Positions 33,069 to 42,714 of a DNA stretch of 43,564 nucleotides are shown here, piece after piece; position 1 is the first letter of the stretch, and the number at the start of each line of letters is the position of its first letter. Under the pieces are notes generated by a model that worked only from the letters and a program-made list of their open reading frames with translations, was not told the origin of the DNA and did not search any database. This stretch comes from Paenibacillus anaericanus. GTDB lineage: Bacteria > Bacillota > Bacilli > Paenibacillales > Paenibacillaceae. The translations under genes and the position numbers were made by a program. The stretch lies in the NCBI RefSeq assembly GCF_003994475.1, contig NZ_RZNY01000035.1, forward strand, positions 4,656-48,219. Reading direction: 5' to 3'.

Positions 33069-34217
33069 TTAAGGATGTTTTCGGGCTCCCCATAATCTAA
33101 GATCGATATCCACTTGAATATCACGCTCATTAAGCGATTCTGCGGTTACCGACTTTCCTTCTTTCTGTAGCTTGTTCCAAAGCTTGGGATTCTTCTGATA
33201 TAAACCAAGTGATAGTTGATAGGGGTCACCGTGTTGTGGTGTAGTTTTACGAAAAGTTCTTATCAGCTCTTTTTTAAAGACATCCCTTGTCACTTTTTTG
33301 AATTCCTCGATGGGTACTTCCTTATATAAATTAACTACTTTGCCTATGACTTTTATTTTCAACCGATATTTCACTCCATCATTTGTAGGCTCAAACCCAA
33401 TAACAGAACGAGGTGATACCAGTCTTACAAGCCCTACGGGATCATCCATAGGTCCCACAAGAATGGTAGCCCGAGTAGCGGGACCCTTTAACCAACGAAT
33501 TCCTAGTACATCTTCAAGCTTCAACCACCCTTTGTTCTCATTATCTTTCAACATAAAGGCACCATTAATCTCAAGAATCGGATGTTCCTTCATCCCTTCC
33601 GTCCAGTTAGAAGTAGTTATGGCGAGGGAGGGAAGGACAACCGTGGCTGCCTTTTCTCGGTAATGGACAAGAAAATCAACATACTGCAACGGATGTATGA
33701 AGGAATTCTGAGAGTAGTTTAGCATTGGTGCGTGCAGTAAGGTGCGAAGTGGAGACATCCCAACGAAAGGAGTACTTGTAAAAAGTTCTTCAATATTTTC
33801 CTTAGTGCCGTATACCCACTTCGTATAACTAATATCCTCAGTTCGGTTTGATTTATCAATCACATCTCTTATTCGTTCATGCGCCAACATGGATTCCGAT
33901 AACACAAGTGCCGTTACCTGACTTCAGGATAATTTCTGCTGACTGGTCGTATAGAGTTCCCTAGTTGCTTCAGCCAAAGTTTTCCCTCTTCCCTTACCCA
34001 CCCAAATGGGTGGCTGAGATGATGGGATACTACCTTCTGGACCTGAGAGACTTTCATAATCAAGCATTTGAGCATAGATGTAATATTCGCCATCTTGAAA
34101 GTCAATACCAAATGCCGACAGATAGTTGATCTCCTGAACCTCACCATTATCCCAACAACCCGATAGAAAAAAGGTTAACGAGGACATAAGGATAACTACA
34201 TATTTGACCCTTGTCAT
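33069..34217 (-). pseudogene. gerC-type germinant-receptor lipoprotein gene with in-frame TGA
   Basis: 383 codons, the normal GerC length, interrupted only by TGA at codon 98 (33924-33926). Before it stand a signal peptide with lipobox (FLSGC, Cys21), CWDN-EVQEI, GIDF and a KTLAEATRELYTTSQQKLS segment. After the TGA the same frame continues SQVTALVLSESMLAHERIRD and the rest of the Ger(x)C domain to a normal stop. A Trp is expected at this place, so TGG to TGA is the simplest event. The ATG has GGTGGGG at good spacing. Without readthrough the product is a 97-aa lipoprotein stub; the downstream half has only a GTG at 33905 without a ribosome-binding site. Confidence 0.85.
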
Positions 34218-34846
34218 AATTCCCCACCCTTCTTCCGCAATCCTGGAATGCGCATGAAGTTTCGAAGCAACCTCTGAGGAGCGAAGGGGGAAAACGGAGC
34301 CAGAAAAGGTTCTTGGCATTCGGCTCCCAGCTTCACGGAGTAAGGAGAGGATAAAAAGGATAACAAACATTTCAACAGATAGAGAAAACGGAAGACTACT
34401 CCGTGTACTACCTATTGTAGCAAGCAGTGGAAACGGGATTTGATCCTGATGATAGGAGATTAAGGAGGTATAGAATCCTGGGAGAAGGATGGAGAGCATA
34501 ATAGCAACCAACCGCAGCATTCTCCATGGAAAAACGAAATAAAATGGCAAATGTGGATCCTCTGCCGCAAACAACAGCTGCATTAAGTTAGAGGGTGCGA
34601 TTAACACGACAGGGCTACCGTCGAGGATCATAATCAGCCGTCCCCTTAATAAAGCATCATTTACGAAATCAGGTCTACCACTGTAATCGAATATGGGAAT
34701 AAAGAGAATCTATAAGGTGAAATATGCTCCGTCAATTCCCCAATACCTACCGGTGCATCTCCAGTATAGCTCTTCAGTCTAAATCCTTGAGATACTGGTA
34801 GTTTCCCCCCACTTGCCAATTGAATCCCTCCGCCCTATATCACTAA
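34218..34846 (-). pseudogene. Truncated, frameshifted gerA-type germinant-receptor gene
   Basis: Pieces of a GerA A-subunit are readable in different frames: QGFRLKSYTGDAPVGIGEL and HISPYRFSLFP (about 34690-34810), then after a frameshift near 34690-34700 SGRPDFVNDALLRGRLIMIL, the LIAPSNL segment and the first membrane helices with ISYHQDQIPFPLL and LLREAGSRMPRT. The N-terminal domain and the last helices are missing, and no gerB remains between it and gerC. The frame runs into the gerC leader, indicating a deletion. It is divergent from the intact gerA upstream, so this is a different receptor's operon and not a recent duplicate. Confidence 0.85.
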
Positions 34847-34918
34847 GCTTTAACTTGTACCGACGGATTCCAAATTATGCATATTCTGAATTATTAACTT
34901 CAAATTTGAGTATGCAAA

Positions 34919-34957
34919 AGATCCGTTAAACACTTATAACTAGTGTTTAACGGATCT
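34919..34957 (-). terminator. Terminator of the intact ger operon
   Basis: A perfect 16-bp inverted repeat (AGATCCGTTAAACACT and complement) with a 7-nt loop is followed on the minus strand by TTTGC. It lies 13 nt past the gerC stop and separates the intact operon from the decayed one. Confidence 0.9.
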
Positions 34958-34970
34958 ATAGGACCTAGTA

Positions 34971-36104
34971 CTATTCGATAATACCTGTTCGAATAACTTT
35001 TATGGTAACTTGGCCATTGATCGTGGACTGAGGAAACATTTCCTCCCACTTTTCTTCAACGACCTCTGAATTTCCCACACGACTACGATATATTTCACCA
35101 AATCCTACACAATCCGAATTCACTTTACGAAGTTTATCGAGGAACTGCTGTAATTGTTTGCTTAATTCAATCATTAATTGATGCTCTAGCGCATTAATGG
35201 CACCGGATTCAGTAAAATTATAACGCTGAGATACTTCTTGAATGTCAATATCGATATCAACAACCGTATTAAACTTAATATCCTTTTTATCAACAAGCTT
35301 AATCTTACCTTTACTCTTTGTAACATTAAATACAACCTTCACTGTATCCGTATCTTGTAGCAAATATCGATCCATGCCACTCTCCTGCATATCTTTTTTC
35401 TTGATATTAAGTTCGTATAGATAGGGTGTGTCGGTGCCTTTAAGCGTCTTAAGGAAAAAACCCTCATTCGGTGTAGCTTCACCTACTATTTGATCTCTAT
35501 GTATTAAAGCGAGACTCGACAGAATGACCTCTTCTTCCTCCTTTTTTATTAAAGGTATGGCTAGATCTATTCGATTAATCCCCCTTGAACGTGTAAAGTC
35601 ATGCAGAGTCATGGACGGAACCCAATTCATCTTGGTATTGTGCTCCAATAAACTGTTAAGAGAGGTCGCTATATTGGAGTACTCCTCATATTTGTGTTTA
35701 AGCAATTCTCCAGGAGAACCATCTACAATCGCGATATTAATCATATCCCCAAAGAAAGGGTCCCGGCTTAAGACTTCGATTTCATTTAACATCTTAAAGC
35801 GAAACATGTCACGATCTAACAAAATTACCCGTGTTTGCCCGGCAGCGACTGTATAAGGAAGCATTTGATTCATCTTTCTACGTGCACCTTTACTTGTCTC
35901 TGCTTCTACAGATATCGTATGGCTTGATTCTTGTGCTTCAGGTTCAGCTTCTATAAATGTACCCGTCACTTGAAACGTTCTATCTTCTTTCGCATCATAC
36001 GCGAGTGCCACTAAGATGGATTGACGCTCAAGGATACTCGTACTCTGACAGGCACTAAGAACACCTAAGAGAACTAGAACAGCACACAACCGCAATCCTC
36101 TCAT
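34971..36104 (-). CDS. Spore germinant receptor C-subunit, Ger(x)C lipoprotein
   Basis: 377 aa. The signal peptide ends in lipobox LSAC (Cys19), which predicts a lipid-anchored protein on the outer face of the inner spore membrane. The Ger(x)C domain follows, with AYDAKEDRTFQVTG in place of the usual start strand, KGARRKMNQMLPYTVAAGQTRVILLD near 75-100 and the C-terminal FGEIYR motif. Together with the A and B subunits it senses germinants. The ATG overlaps the gerB stop by 4 nt (ATGA). Confidence 0.93.
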   Translation of the reverse strand: MRGLRLCAVLVLLGVLSACQSTSILERQSILVALAYDAKEDRTFQVTGTFIEAEPEAQESSHTISVEAETSKGARRKMNQMLPYTVAAGQTRVILLDRDMFRFKMLNEIEVLSRDPFFGDMINIAIVDGSPGELLKHKYEEYSNIATSLNSLLEHNTKMNWVPSMTLHDFTRSRGINRIDLAIPLIKKEEEEVILSSLALIHRDQIVGEATPNEGFFLKTLKGTDTPYLYELNIKKKDMQESGMDRYLLQDTDTVKVVFNVTKSKGKIKLVDKKDIKFNTVVDIDIDIQEVSQRYNFTESGAINALEHQLMIELSKQLQQFLDKLRKVNSDCVGFGEIYRSRVGNSEVVEEKWEEMFPQSTINGQVTIKVIRTGIIE

Positions 36105-37228
36105 GATGTCCCTCCTTTGCTGTCAGGTCGCTTTCGTCCTCGAAATTTGAATACAATCGTAACGATCCCACTTAAGAAAATGGGGTAAATTAAAGAAAAT
36201 ACAACATTTCCGGACCCTAACCATTTATTGATTTGTTCGATGGCCGTATGACCATGAATAGCTATTGTTATCCCACTTGCCAAAGCGATCACGATGAGTA
36301 GCATCACCTTCTGATTCAAATTCCACATGCGCTTAAAGCCTCTAGTAACAGCCCAGGTGTTTATCAAAATACCTGTGAGTACCATTAACATCCATACCGA
36401 AATCACAACGAACTCCAATCTTTCCAAAAACGGATATTTCACAATTTTTAACATGTTAATGGATGGCCAGATCGAGCGAAGCATCTGATCGGACGAGAAA
36501 TACACAATAGAGAGTGTCATTATTATAAGATACACCATATTTGCAAATAAAAGGGCTAGTTGCGAATACCTCATGGTACGTTCCTTATTGACGATATAAG
36601 GATAGATAAATAGGATGATTTCAAATCCGGCTAAGGTGAAACTCATCCTAATTGCACCGTCGATAATATCCATGACGCCACTTTCCATGATCGGAAGCAA
36701 CTGTGTCCATATCGCATACTTCAAGGAAGAATAAAACAAGAACACTGTAAATAAGATCACAACAAATCCGAGCATACACATCCCAATAATGACACGAATA
36801 CCACCAAATCCTGCATAAATAGTTAGAATTGATAGTAGTGACACAATCAACCAAGTAGGAATATCAGGAAATATCCACGCTTGAATGACATCAATGTAGT
36901 TTCTCATGATAACAATGGTAATGCATAGATAATACAACATATAGATACAGTTAAATAAGGTTCCTATTACCTTGCCAAACAGGTCATAATGGATTCCATA
37001 TAAATCCGCTGATTCATACCTACTAAGCGCACGAACAATCAGCCACATAACAAAGTGTGTAAACAGAGCAGCCAATATGACCGATATCCATGCATCGTGT
37101 TTGGATGCTTGATAAATATATCGTTCAAAATTAAATATCCCTACTCCAATTTGCACATTACAAATTACAAAGAACAGAAGATAGGCATGGATCTGAATAT
37201 TTTCAGGGGGATTGCTGAGAACTTTCAT
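36101..37228 (-). CDS. Spore germinant receptor B-subunit, GerAB/ArcD/ProY family
   Basis: An integral membrane protein, 375 aa with about 10 predicted helices, of the APC-like spore-permease (GerAB) family. It includes HAYLLFFVICNVQIGVGIFNFERYIY at the start, the conserved GGIRVIIG region and AGFEIILFIYPY in helix 6. It is the germinant-binding subunit in known receptors; the ligand here is unknown. The start has GAGGTGG at 3-4 nt. It lies 15 nt past gerA and overlaps gerC, so all three are coupled. Confidence 0.95.
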   Translation of the reverse strand: MKVLSNPPENIQIHAYLLFFVICNVQIGVGIFNFERYIYQASKHDAWISVILAALFTHFVMWLIVRALSRYESADLYGIHYDLFGKVIGTLFNCIYMLYYLCITIVIMRNYIDVIQAWIFPDIPTWLIVSLLSILTIYAGFGGIRVIIGMCMLGFVVILFTVFLFYSSLKYAIWTQLLPIMESGVMDIIDGAIRMSFTLAGFEIILFIYPYIVNKERTMRYSQLALLFANMVYLIIMTLSIVYFSSDQMLRSIWPSINMLKIVKYPFLERLEFVVISVWMLMVLTGILINTWAVTRGFKRMWNLNQKVMLLIVIALASGITIAIHGHTAIEQINKWLGSGNVVFSLIYPIFLSGIVTIVFKFRGRKRPDSKGGTS

Positions 37229-37243
37229 CGCTCCACCTCGCGT

Positions 37244-38701
37244 TCATTCTTCATCGTTAGATTTGAACCATTTAGTCATACGTGACTTTCCACCCTTAGT
37301 GTTACTTCTTGTTAAATCAGTTTTATACTGAAACGGAGAAGATTCTGTGATAAGCATCGTATTGATAAGCCCTTTACTATTAGGCGGATAAAAGGGATAC
37401 ATGTATGGCTTTCCATAGCTAGTCATTCGAAGCAAGTGAATGAATAGAAACGCGGAGAAGAAGGTGATCCCAAGAAGTCCCAAGAAGCCTGCCACAATAA
37501 GCATAGGAAAACGTATAAAGCGAATGGACGAGCTCATCATATAATTAGGCGTCGTAAACGAACCAAGGGCTGCAAGTGCTACCAGCATAATTAAGATGTT
37601 ACTTGTGAAACCAGCTTGCACAGCGGCCTGTCCTATAACAATACCTCCTACAATGCCCATCGTTTGTCCAACCTTCGTAGGAAGGCGAGCCCCAGCCTCT
37701 CTCAGTAGTTCAATAGAGACTTCCATGACTAGTGCTTCCATTAAAGGAGGAAATGGAACTCGAGCACGAGACATGATGAGCGACTCAAGTAATGGCATCG
37801 GAATCATTTCATAATGGAAAGTTAATGCAGCCACGTATAATGGTGTCAAGAATATCGATATGATAAGCGCTATAGCCCGTAAGGAACGGTTAAACATACC
37901 GAGTCCCCACGAAGAGTAGCGATCTTCTACAGATTGAAAGAAATCTGCAAATGTATTCGGTCCAATAATAACCTGTGAGTTACCTTCCACCATGACGACA
38001 ACCTTGCCTTCTAATATTGCCTGAGCTGTACGGTCAGGACGTTCCGATAAACTCATCTCAGGAAACAATGAATATTTATTATCAGTTAGAATCTTCAGGA
38101 ACAAGGGACTTCCGATTAAACCTTTGTATTTTTGTTTATTTATTCGTTTACGGATTAGTTCAACAAATGGATTCTTCTCCTTCTCATCTAGATAAAGTAA
38201 ACTGGCTGATGTATGGGGTTCTGCAGCAAGCTGTACTTCCTCTTGAATGAGTTTATCGCTTGTAATATACGAACGGAGTAGCGCAATATTCTTCTCCATC
38301 GATTCAGTAAAAGCAATCATTGGTCCATAAATAGTCGATTCTGTCTCTGCATTTGAGGGCGCTCGCGAAGGAATATTCGCTAAATTGACTAATAGCCCCC
38401 CGTCTTTACCCTTTAGCAGCACAAGGGCAAATCCACTTAACAACTTTTCAATAACGTCCGAAAGCTGATCAAATGGCTTACAGTCACCAATCGGAATCAT
38501 TTCCGATAGTGTCTCTAACGAATCGCATTGATCATTCTTTGTTAACGGAGCTAACAGATTTAAGTTTAACTGAGCATTATCAACCATACCGGTCATAAAA
38601 GCAACAACGATATTTCCACCAAGAGATTTAATGACTAAGCCTTCACTTCCATGTAATTTGGATTTGAGTTGACTCTCAATCTGCTCACTAAAAGCTGACA
38701 T
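37244..38701 (-). CDS. Spore germinant receptor A-subunit, GerA family
   Basis: 485 aa with the start used here. The N-terminal domain contains GDCKPFDQLSDVIEKLLSG, the conserved SERPDRTAQAILEGKVVVMVEG and VIIGPNTFADFFQS, then about five helices from residue 275 (PLYVAALTFHYEMIPMPLL, FPPLMEALVMEVSIELLREAG, GIVGGIVIGQAAVQAG). The frame opens with a TTG at 38758, but a sigma-G-like promoter ends 15 nt upstream of it, leaving no leader or ribosome-binding site, so the ATG at 38701 (GTGGGA at 5-8 nt) is preferred. First gene of the gerA-gerB-gerC operon. Confidence 0.93.
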   Translation of the reverse strand: MSAFSEQIESQLKSKLHGSEGLVIKSLGGNIVVAFMTGMVDNAQLNLNLLAPLTKNDQCDSLETLSEMIPIGDCKPFDQLSDVIEKLLSGFALVLLKGKDGGLLVNLANIPSRAPSNAETESTIYGPMIAFTESMEKNIALLRSYITSDKLIQEEVQLAAEPHTSASLLYLDEKEKNPFVELIRKRINKQKYKGLIGSPLFLKILTDNKYSLFPEMSLSERPDRTAQAILEGKVVVMVEGNSQVIIGPNTFADFFQSVEDRYSSWGLGMFNRSLRAIALIISIFLTPLYVAALTFHYEMIPMPLLESLIMSRARVPFPPLMEALVMEVSIELLREAGARLPTKVGQTMGIVGGIVIGQAAVQAGFTSNILIMLVALAALGSFTTPNYMMSSSIRFIRFPMLIVAGFLGLLGITFFSAFLFIHLLRMTSYGKPYMYPFYPPNSKGLINTMLITESSPFQYKTDLTRSNTKGGKSRMTKWFKSNDEE

Positions 38702-38772
38702 GAATATCCCACTTTCATTATTAATCCCATATTTCAAGGATGTACTAATGTTCTCCAATTTTGGTATATGGA

Positions 38773-38802
38773 TAATATGTCCTCGAAATTGGGATTCAAT
38801 GC
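38773..38802 (-). promoter_or_regulatory. Candidate sigma-G promoter of the ger operon
   Basis: On the minus strand GCATT (38798-38802), exactly 18 nt, then CATATTA (38773-38779). This fits the forespore sigma-G consensus GHATR-N18-CATNHTA with one mismatch in the -35. Germinant-receptor operons are established sigma-G genes. Confidence 0.65.
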
Positions 38803-38842
38803 AATACTTCGTGACCTATGCATGCGTAATAAAAAGAAAAAG

Positions 38843-38866
38843 GACCCTTACACTAGTGTAAAGGTC
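38843..38866 (-). terminator. Terminator overlapping the thpR stop codon
   Basis: A near-perfect 24-nt palindrome (GACCCTTACACT and its complement with one mismatch) includes the thpR TAA. On the minus strand TTTTTCTTTTTATT follows. The last codons of thpR form part of the stem. Confidence 0.8.
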
Positions 38867-39417
38867 TCTACATTTTCATACATCGGTGAAACATTCATAT
38901 GGGTGCGCATAAGGGAAAAATGATCTACTACCCATTCTATTCCGACAGGAGCGGGAGTAATAGCTTCGAGTAATAATTCTTCACCCTCTCTGAATCGCCG
39001 GGCAAGTGTAATATGTGGAGAATAGGGGCGGTCTTCAGGAATGAATCCTAGGGTGCCCGTTTCTTGTATTACTGACAAGTGTAAAGACTGTAAACCGTTA
39101 AGATTTCCAGAGACTCCCGCCCATAAAACGCGGGGTGTCTTCGATGAACCAAAGAAGCCGATTCCATTTAAAGCTAATGAAAATGGTGTTCCCTTTACAT
39201 TGTTCAAAGCAGCCCTTAAAGCATCTAACTTGATCATCGAAATTTCACCAAGGAACTGTAATGTAATATGGTAATCTTGTGGGTGTGTCCACTTGCGAAA
39301 GAGAAGTTTATCTATATTTATATTCCTCCAACGCTTTAATACCTCTGTAATTTGATCTGGAACAGGTATGGCTACGAATACTCGTGCCGAGTGATTGTTA
39401 CTATCCCTTGGTTCCAT
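38848..39417 (-). CDS. thpR: RNA 2',3'-cyclic phosphodiesterase (2H phosphoesterase, ThpR/LigT)
   Basis: 189 aa. Two HxTx motifs define the 2H fold: HITL at about residues 50-53 (YHITLQFLG) and HITL at 135-138 (SPHITLARR). The family opens RNA 2',3'-cyclic phosphates to 2'-phosphates; the old name is 2'-5' RNA ligase. The frame opens with a GTG three codons earlier, adjacent to its AGGAGG; the ATG at 39417 lies at a more usable 10-nt spacing. It is monocistronic, with its terminator overlapping the stop. Confidence 0.94.
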   Translation of the reverse strand: MEPRDSNNHSARVFVAIPVPDQITEVLKRWRNINIDKLLFRKWTHPQDYHITLQFLGEISMIKLDALRAALNNVKGTPFSLALNGIGFFGSSKTPRVLWAGVSGNLNGLQSLHLSVIQETGTLGFIPEDRPYSPHITLARRFREGEELLLEAITPAPVGIEWVVDHFSLMRTHMNVSPMYENVETFTLV

Positions 39418-39584
39418 CCCTATCACCCCTCCTTGTCCTTGTTAATTAATAGTTTCCTTTCTATCCGCTAAACATTCAACCAAATCATCTGGGAAATTGT
39501 TACATGACATTTTCATTGTTTTAGGTTAGGATTATGTCGATTAACACAACCGTGATCTTATACTAAATTAAGGGGTGCCTATCT

Positions 39585-40757
39585 TTGAAATCATTCAAGT
39601 ACATATTACTACTATTCACTACCATCATCACTTTATCTTCTACCTTAATCGCTTCACCAGCATCAGCTTCCGGATTTCGCGATGTTGATGCAAGTAAGTA
39701 TGAGTGGGCAATGGAATCCATCGACTTTATGATCGATCATCAAGTTGTGAACGGATTTCCAGATGGCTCCTTCAAACCTAAGCAAACTTTGACCAAAGCC
39801 GAATTTACCGTGATGATTCACCGGCTTTTTCCGCAACTGCGAGCAACTGAACTACAAAGTATTCAAGGTGTTTCTCCCAATCATTGGGCTCACCAAGAGT
39901 TTTCCGATTTGTACAGTGATATTGGAATCTACGCCGCGGATCAGCAAAATTTCAATACTGAGACCTACACATATTCTCCCGACAAGAAGATGACGCGGTG
40001 GGATGTGCTGATCGTGCTTAACGCATTGTTTGAAGATCTTGGTGGACGGACCGAACCCACTCAAGGGCAACTTCTGTCTAACTTGAATTACATAAAAGAC
40101 GTACAAACGAAGAAGTTCGCTTCCTATGATCAATATGACGCCTGGAAAAATGCTTACTCCCCTCTAACTCCAATCATAGGAACGGTTGGGACGGATAACG
40201 TTATTTCTCAAGATCTAGAATGGCTTAAGGCAAATGCCTTATATACTTTTCAGACTCAAGGGATCATGACAGCCGATAATCAGGGTAACTTCCACCCGTT
40301 ACAACAAGTCACTCGTGCCGAAATCGTCACCATATTGCACCGTTTGTACCTGATCGTCGGAGAGAACTATGCACCTACACCACCTGTAACTGATCCTATC
40401 CCCGGTGGAACCAAACATTTCATTTATGGTTCTGGAGAATCAACAGGATCGGGTCATAATCTGTTTTATAATGACGAGGTCATCGATTTTACCGTTGTAC
40501 TCAATAATTCCTTAGTCGATGGAGAGCCTATCAAGAATGTGGTTGTTCGCGTTGAATCACAGCAAATACTCGATGTGTATGTCACGGTCAACAACGAGAA
40601 GACACTTTATACTTATGAACAGCTCACTGACCCAATAAATCCGGTTCGTATATCGGTAGAAGGCCTTCCGTACATCATGGTTGAATCAAAAACTCGGTTC
40701 CCGGATCAGCTCACCGAAAACGGTGACAATGATGCTATGGTATTTGTAGAGTCTTAA
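39585..40757 (+). CDS. SLH-domain surface protein
   Basis: 390 aa. A signal peptide ends near residue 28 (SPASA). Three S-layer homology domains follow: 31-87 (FRDVDASKYEWAMESIDFMI then NGFPDGSFKPKQTLTKAEF), about 92-160 with a more divergent copy (HWAHQEFSDLYSDIGIYAA), and about 200-260 (ITAD-like GIMTADNQGNFHPLQQVTRAE). SLH domains bind pyruvylated secondary wall polymer in Bacillales. The C-terminal approximately 120 aa form a beta-rich domain of unknown kind. The start is TTG with AAGGGG at 9 nt. It is followed by a bidirectional terminator. Confidence 0.93.
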   Translation: MKSFKYILLLFTTIITLSSTLIASPASASGFRDVDASKYEWAMESIDFMIDHQVVNGFPDGSFKPKQTLTKAEFTVMIHRLFPQLRATELQSIQGVSPNHWAHQEFSDLYSDIGIYAADQQNFNTETYTYSPDKKMTRWDVLIVLNALFEDLGGRTEPTQGQLLSNLNYIKDVQTKKFASYDQYDAWKNAYSPLTPIIGTVGTDNVISQDLEWLKANALYTFQTQGIMTADNQGNFHPLQQVTRAEIVTILHRLYLIVGENYAPTPPVTDPIPGGTKHFIYGSGESTGSGHNLFYNDEVIDFTVVLNNSLVDGEPIKNVVVRVESQQILDVYVTVNNEKTLYTYEQLTDPINPVRISVEGLPYIMVESKTRFPDQLTENGDNDAMVFVES

Positions 40758-40788
40758 GAATTAAGGCTAACAGCACAATTCAAGATCA

Positions 40789-40815
40789 AAAACCCGCTCT
40801 AGCTGAGCGGGTTTT
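40789..40815. terminator. Bidirectional terminator between the SLH and lipoprotein genes
   Basis: AAAACCCGCT and AGCGGGTTTT form a 10-bp perfect stem with a 7-nt loop. It is flanked by TTTTCTTG on the plus side and T-runs on the minus side, so it serves both convergent genes. Confidence 0.9.
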
Positions 40816-40825
40816 CTTGTGTAAC

Positions 40826-42613
40826 TCAATTCATGCTGATTTCCAATTTATCGTTTACCACATCAACAAGTATCTTAGCTTTCTCGTCATTAGCAGCTAG
40901 CTTAGTTAAAGATTTTATATTGTTATCAAGTCTTAGTCTCAAGTCTACCATTTCTTCAAGCTCATCTTCTGTCAAATCTACGGAATAATCATCTGATTTG
41001 AATCCCTTATCTTTTATAACAATTTGTATTTCATCGCGTAATTCACTCCAATTTGTTGATAGAGAACTAAGCGATGAACGGAGGTTGCCTTGATCATTCA
41101 ATGTAATTCCTTTTACGTATTTATTTACGGTAAACTTTGCATCTAACACGGCATAGGAACTTATAAATGACCAAATTGTTCCTCCGCCCGATTCTATATA
41201 GTTATAACTAATAACGTCTCCTATGATATCGACCAATAATGAATCAAATTTCTCCGATTTTACTTTTAATGCTTTATCACCAGATACTGTACGTACGGTA
41301 TCTTCTGCCAAATAATCTCCTACAAGACTAGTGATATAAACCTCCGAATACGTTGAAGAATTGAAGAATACGACAAGCGACGCAGATAAATCAGCATAAC
41401 CTAGATCGCCAGCGTCTAATAGTTTTCCATTACAAATTAAGGAAGCCAATCTGTCAATTTCATTCTCTTCCTCTTTGCTAGTTGCGTTAGGTGTCTGAAT
41501 CTGCTGAAGGATTTTATCTCCTTCTTTTACTATGGCTGCAATCGAGGTATTGTTTCCCGAATCATTAAGTAAATCGTTGTACCATGGCAGTTGAATAAAA
41601 GACTCCCATGAATAAAAATACACCGAAGCCTTAGTTGTAACACTTGCAACTGTATTCGTTGCATCCCATGTATTATAGTTTCCTGTGATAATGATGTCCT
41701 TTTCTCCATCGCCATTCATGTCTTTGAAACTTACAGCTTGAACACTTTCTAGCTCGTGTGTGTTAGGATAGCTGTCCGGCAAGGTAGCTAAAACGACCAA
41801 ATTAGAGCTTACTATATAAAAATGAAGTTCAGGTGTTTTATTGTTCATAAAGTAACCCGAAACAAATCTCACTTTCCCCCAACTGTTCATATCTACCCAA
41901 AATGACTGTTCCTCTATAATAGTAAATCCATCATCTAGTAACCCCTCTAGGGTCTGTTCTTCATCTTGTCCCAGTTGGTTTGAGTTTTCTTCTGCATTCT
42001 CTGAATCAGAGACATCTGTTACGACTTCCCCAAATTCTGTTACTTCCTGCATAAAAGGTTCCACTTGGATCACATAAGGAACATCATTCTTATAGACTTG
42101 ATATTCAATATTTCCATCCCCAATAAAACCAAGAAATGCATCAAATAAACCATTAATCGTATATCCTTTATCAATAATTAAAGGGCTAACTATCTTTTCA
42201 ACACTAGCCTTGTAGCTATCTATGTCCAGATTATTTAGATTTGGAGATACCACCAGGATATTGCATAGAGGCATTCCACTAGTACCGTCAGTCACCGTTC
42301 CAGTCCGAACATTCAGCTTGTATGTCAGGGAATCAAGACCCTCCACTGAATCTGCGTAAAATAGTAAAAATTCATCCGAGGAACCCTTTACCGAATCCTT
42401 CCCACGATATTCTATATTTTCCCCAAAAATGTCTTGAATGCTTTTGGTATATTTATCGAGATCGAGATCAGACGTTGAAATATCCTCATTCGTTGTAATA
42501 TTCTCTTTCGCTGGGGATTCTTCCTTACTTGCATTATTTGTCGAACAGCCCATTAAGGAGAAGGTTATACAAAATATAAAAATAAAAATACCGATTCTAA
42601 TCCTCCTATTCAT
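40826..42613 (-). CDS. Large lipoprotein of unknown function
   Basis: 595 aa; the signal peptide ends in lipobox LMGC (Cys23), so it is a membrane-anchored surface lipoprotein. An acidic linker follows. Near residues 290-310 there is a VCBS/FG-GAP-like calcium-type motif (KDMNGDGEKDIIITGNYN), and the later half is a mix of beta and helical segments with no domain I recognise. The ATG has GGGAGGGTG at good spacing. Monocistronic; the adjacent gene is convergent (SLH side) or separated by a terminator (GNAT side). No function is assigned. Confidence 0.85.
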   Translation of the reverse strand: MNRRIRIGIFIFIFCITFSLMGCSTNNASKEESPAKENITTNEDISTSDLDLDKYTKSIQDIFGENIEYRGKDSVKGSSDEFLLFYADSVEGLDSLTYKLNVRTGTVTDGTSGMPLCNILVVSPNLNNLDIDSYKASVEKIVSPLIIDKGYTINGLFDAFLGFIGDGNIEYQVYKNDVPYVIQVEPFMQEVTEFGEVVTDVSDSENAEENSNQLGQDEEQTLEGLLDDGFTIIEEQSFWVDMNSWGKVRFVSGYFMNNKTPELHFYIVSSNLVVLATLPDSYPNTHELESVQAVSFKDMNGDGEKDIIITGNYNTWDATNTVASVTTKASVYFYSWESFIQLPWYNDLLNDSGNNTSIAAIVKEGDKILQQIQTPNATSKEEENEIDRLASLICNGKLLDAGDLGYADLSASLVVFFNSSTYSEVYITSLVGDYLAEDTVRTVSGDKALKVKSEKFDSLLVDIIGDVISYNYIESGGGTIWSFISSYAVLDAKFTVNKYVKGITLNDQGNLRSSLSSLSTNWSELRDEIQIVIKDKGFKSDDYSVDLTEDELEEMVDLRLRLDNNIKSLTKLAANDEKAKILVDVVNDKLEISMN

Positions 42614-42714
42614 GACACCCTCCCAATCAGTTATAATTTTCCATTCCGATATTATATAAAGTATATATTATATTCATCAAAAGACACACAGTGATTTCTC
42701 TCGAATCTTGAGCC

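Noticed and set aside
33069..33905. Independent 278-aa gene starting at GTG
   Set aside because: It is the in-frame continuation of gerC after the TGA, lacks a ribosome-binding site and begins inside the conserved domain.
33924..33926. TGA as selenocysteine codon
   Set aside because: GerC proteins are not known selenoproteins, the expected residue is Trp, and the neighbouring gerA is also broken, so decay is the simpler explanation.
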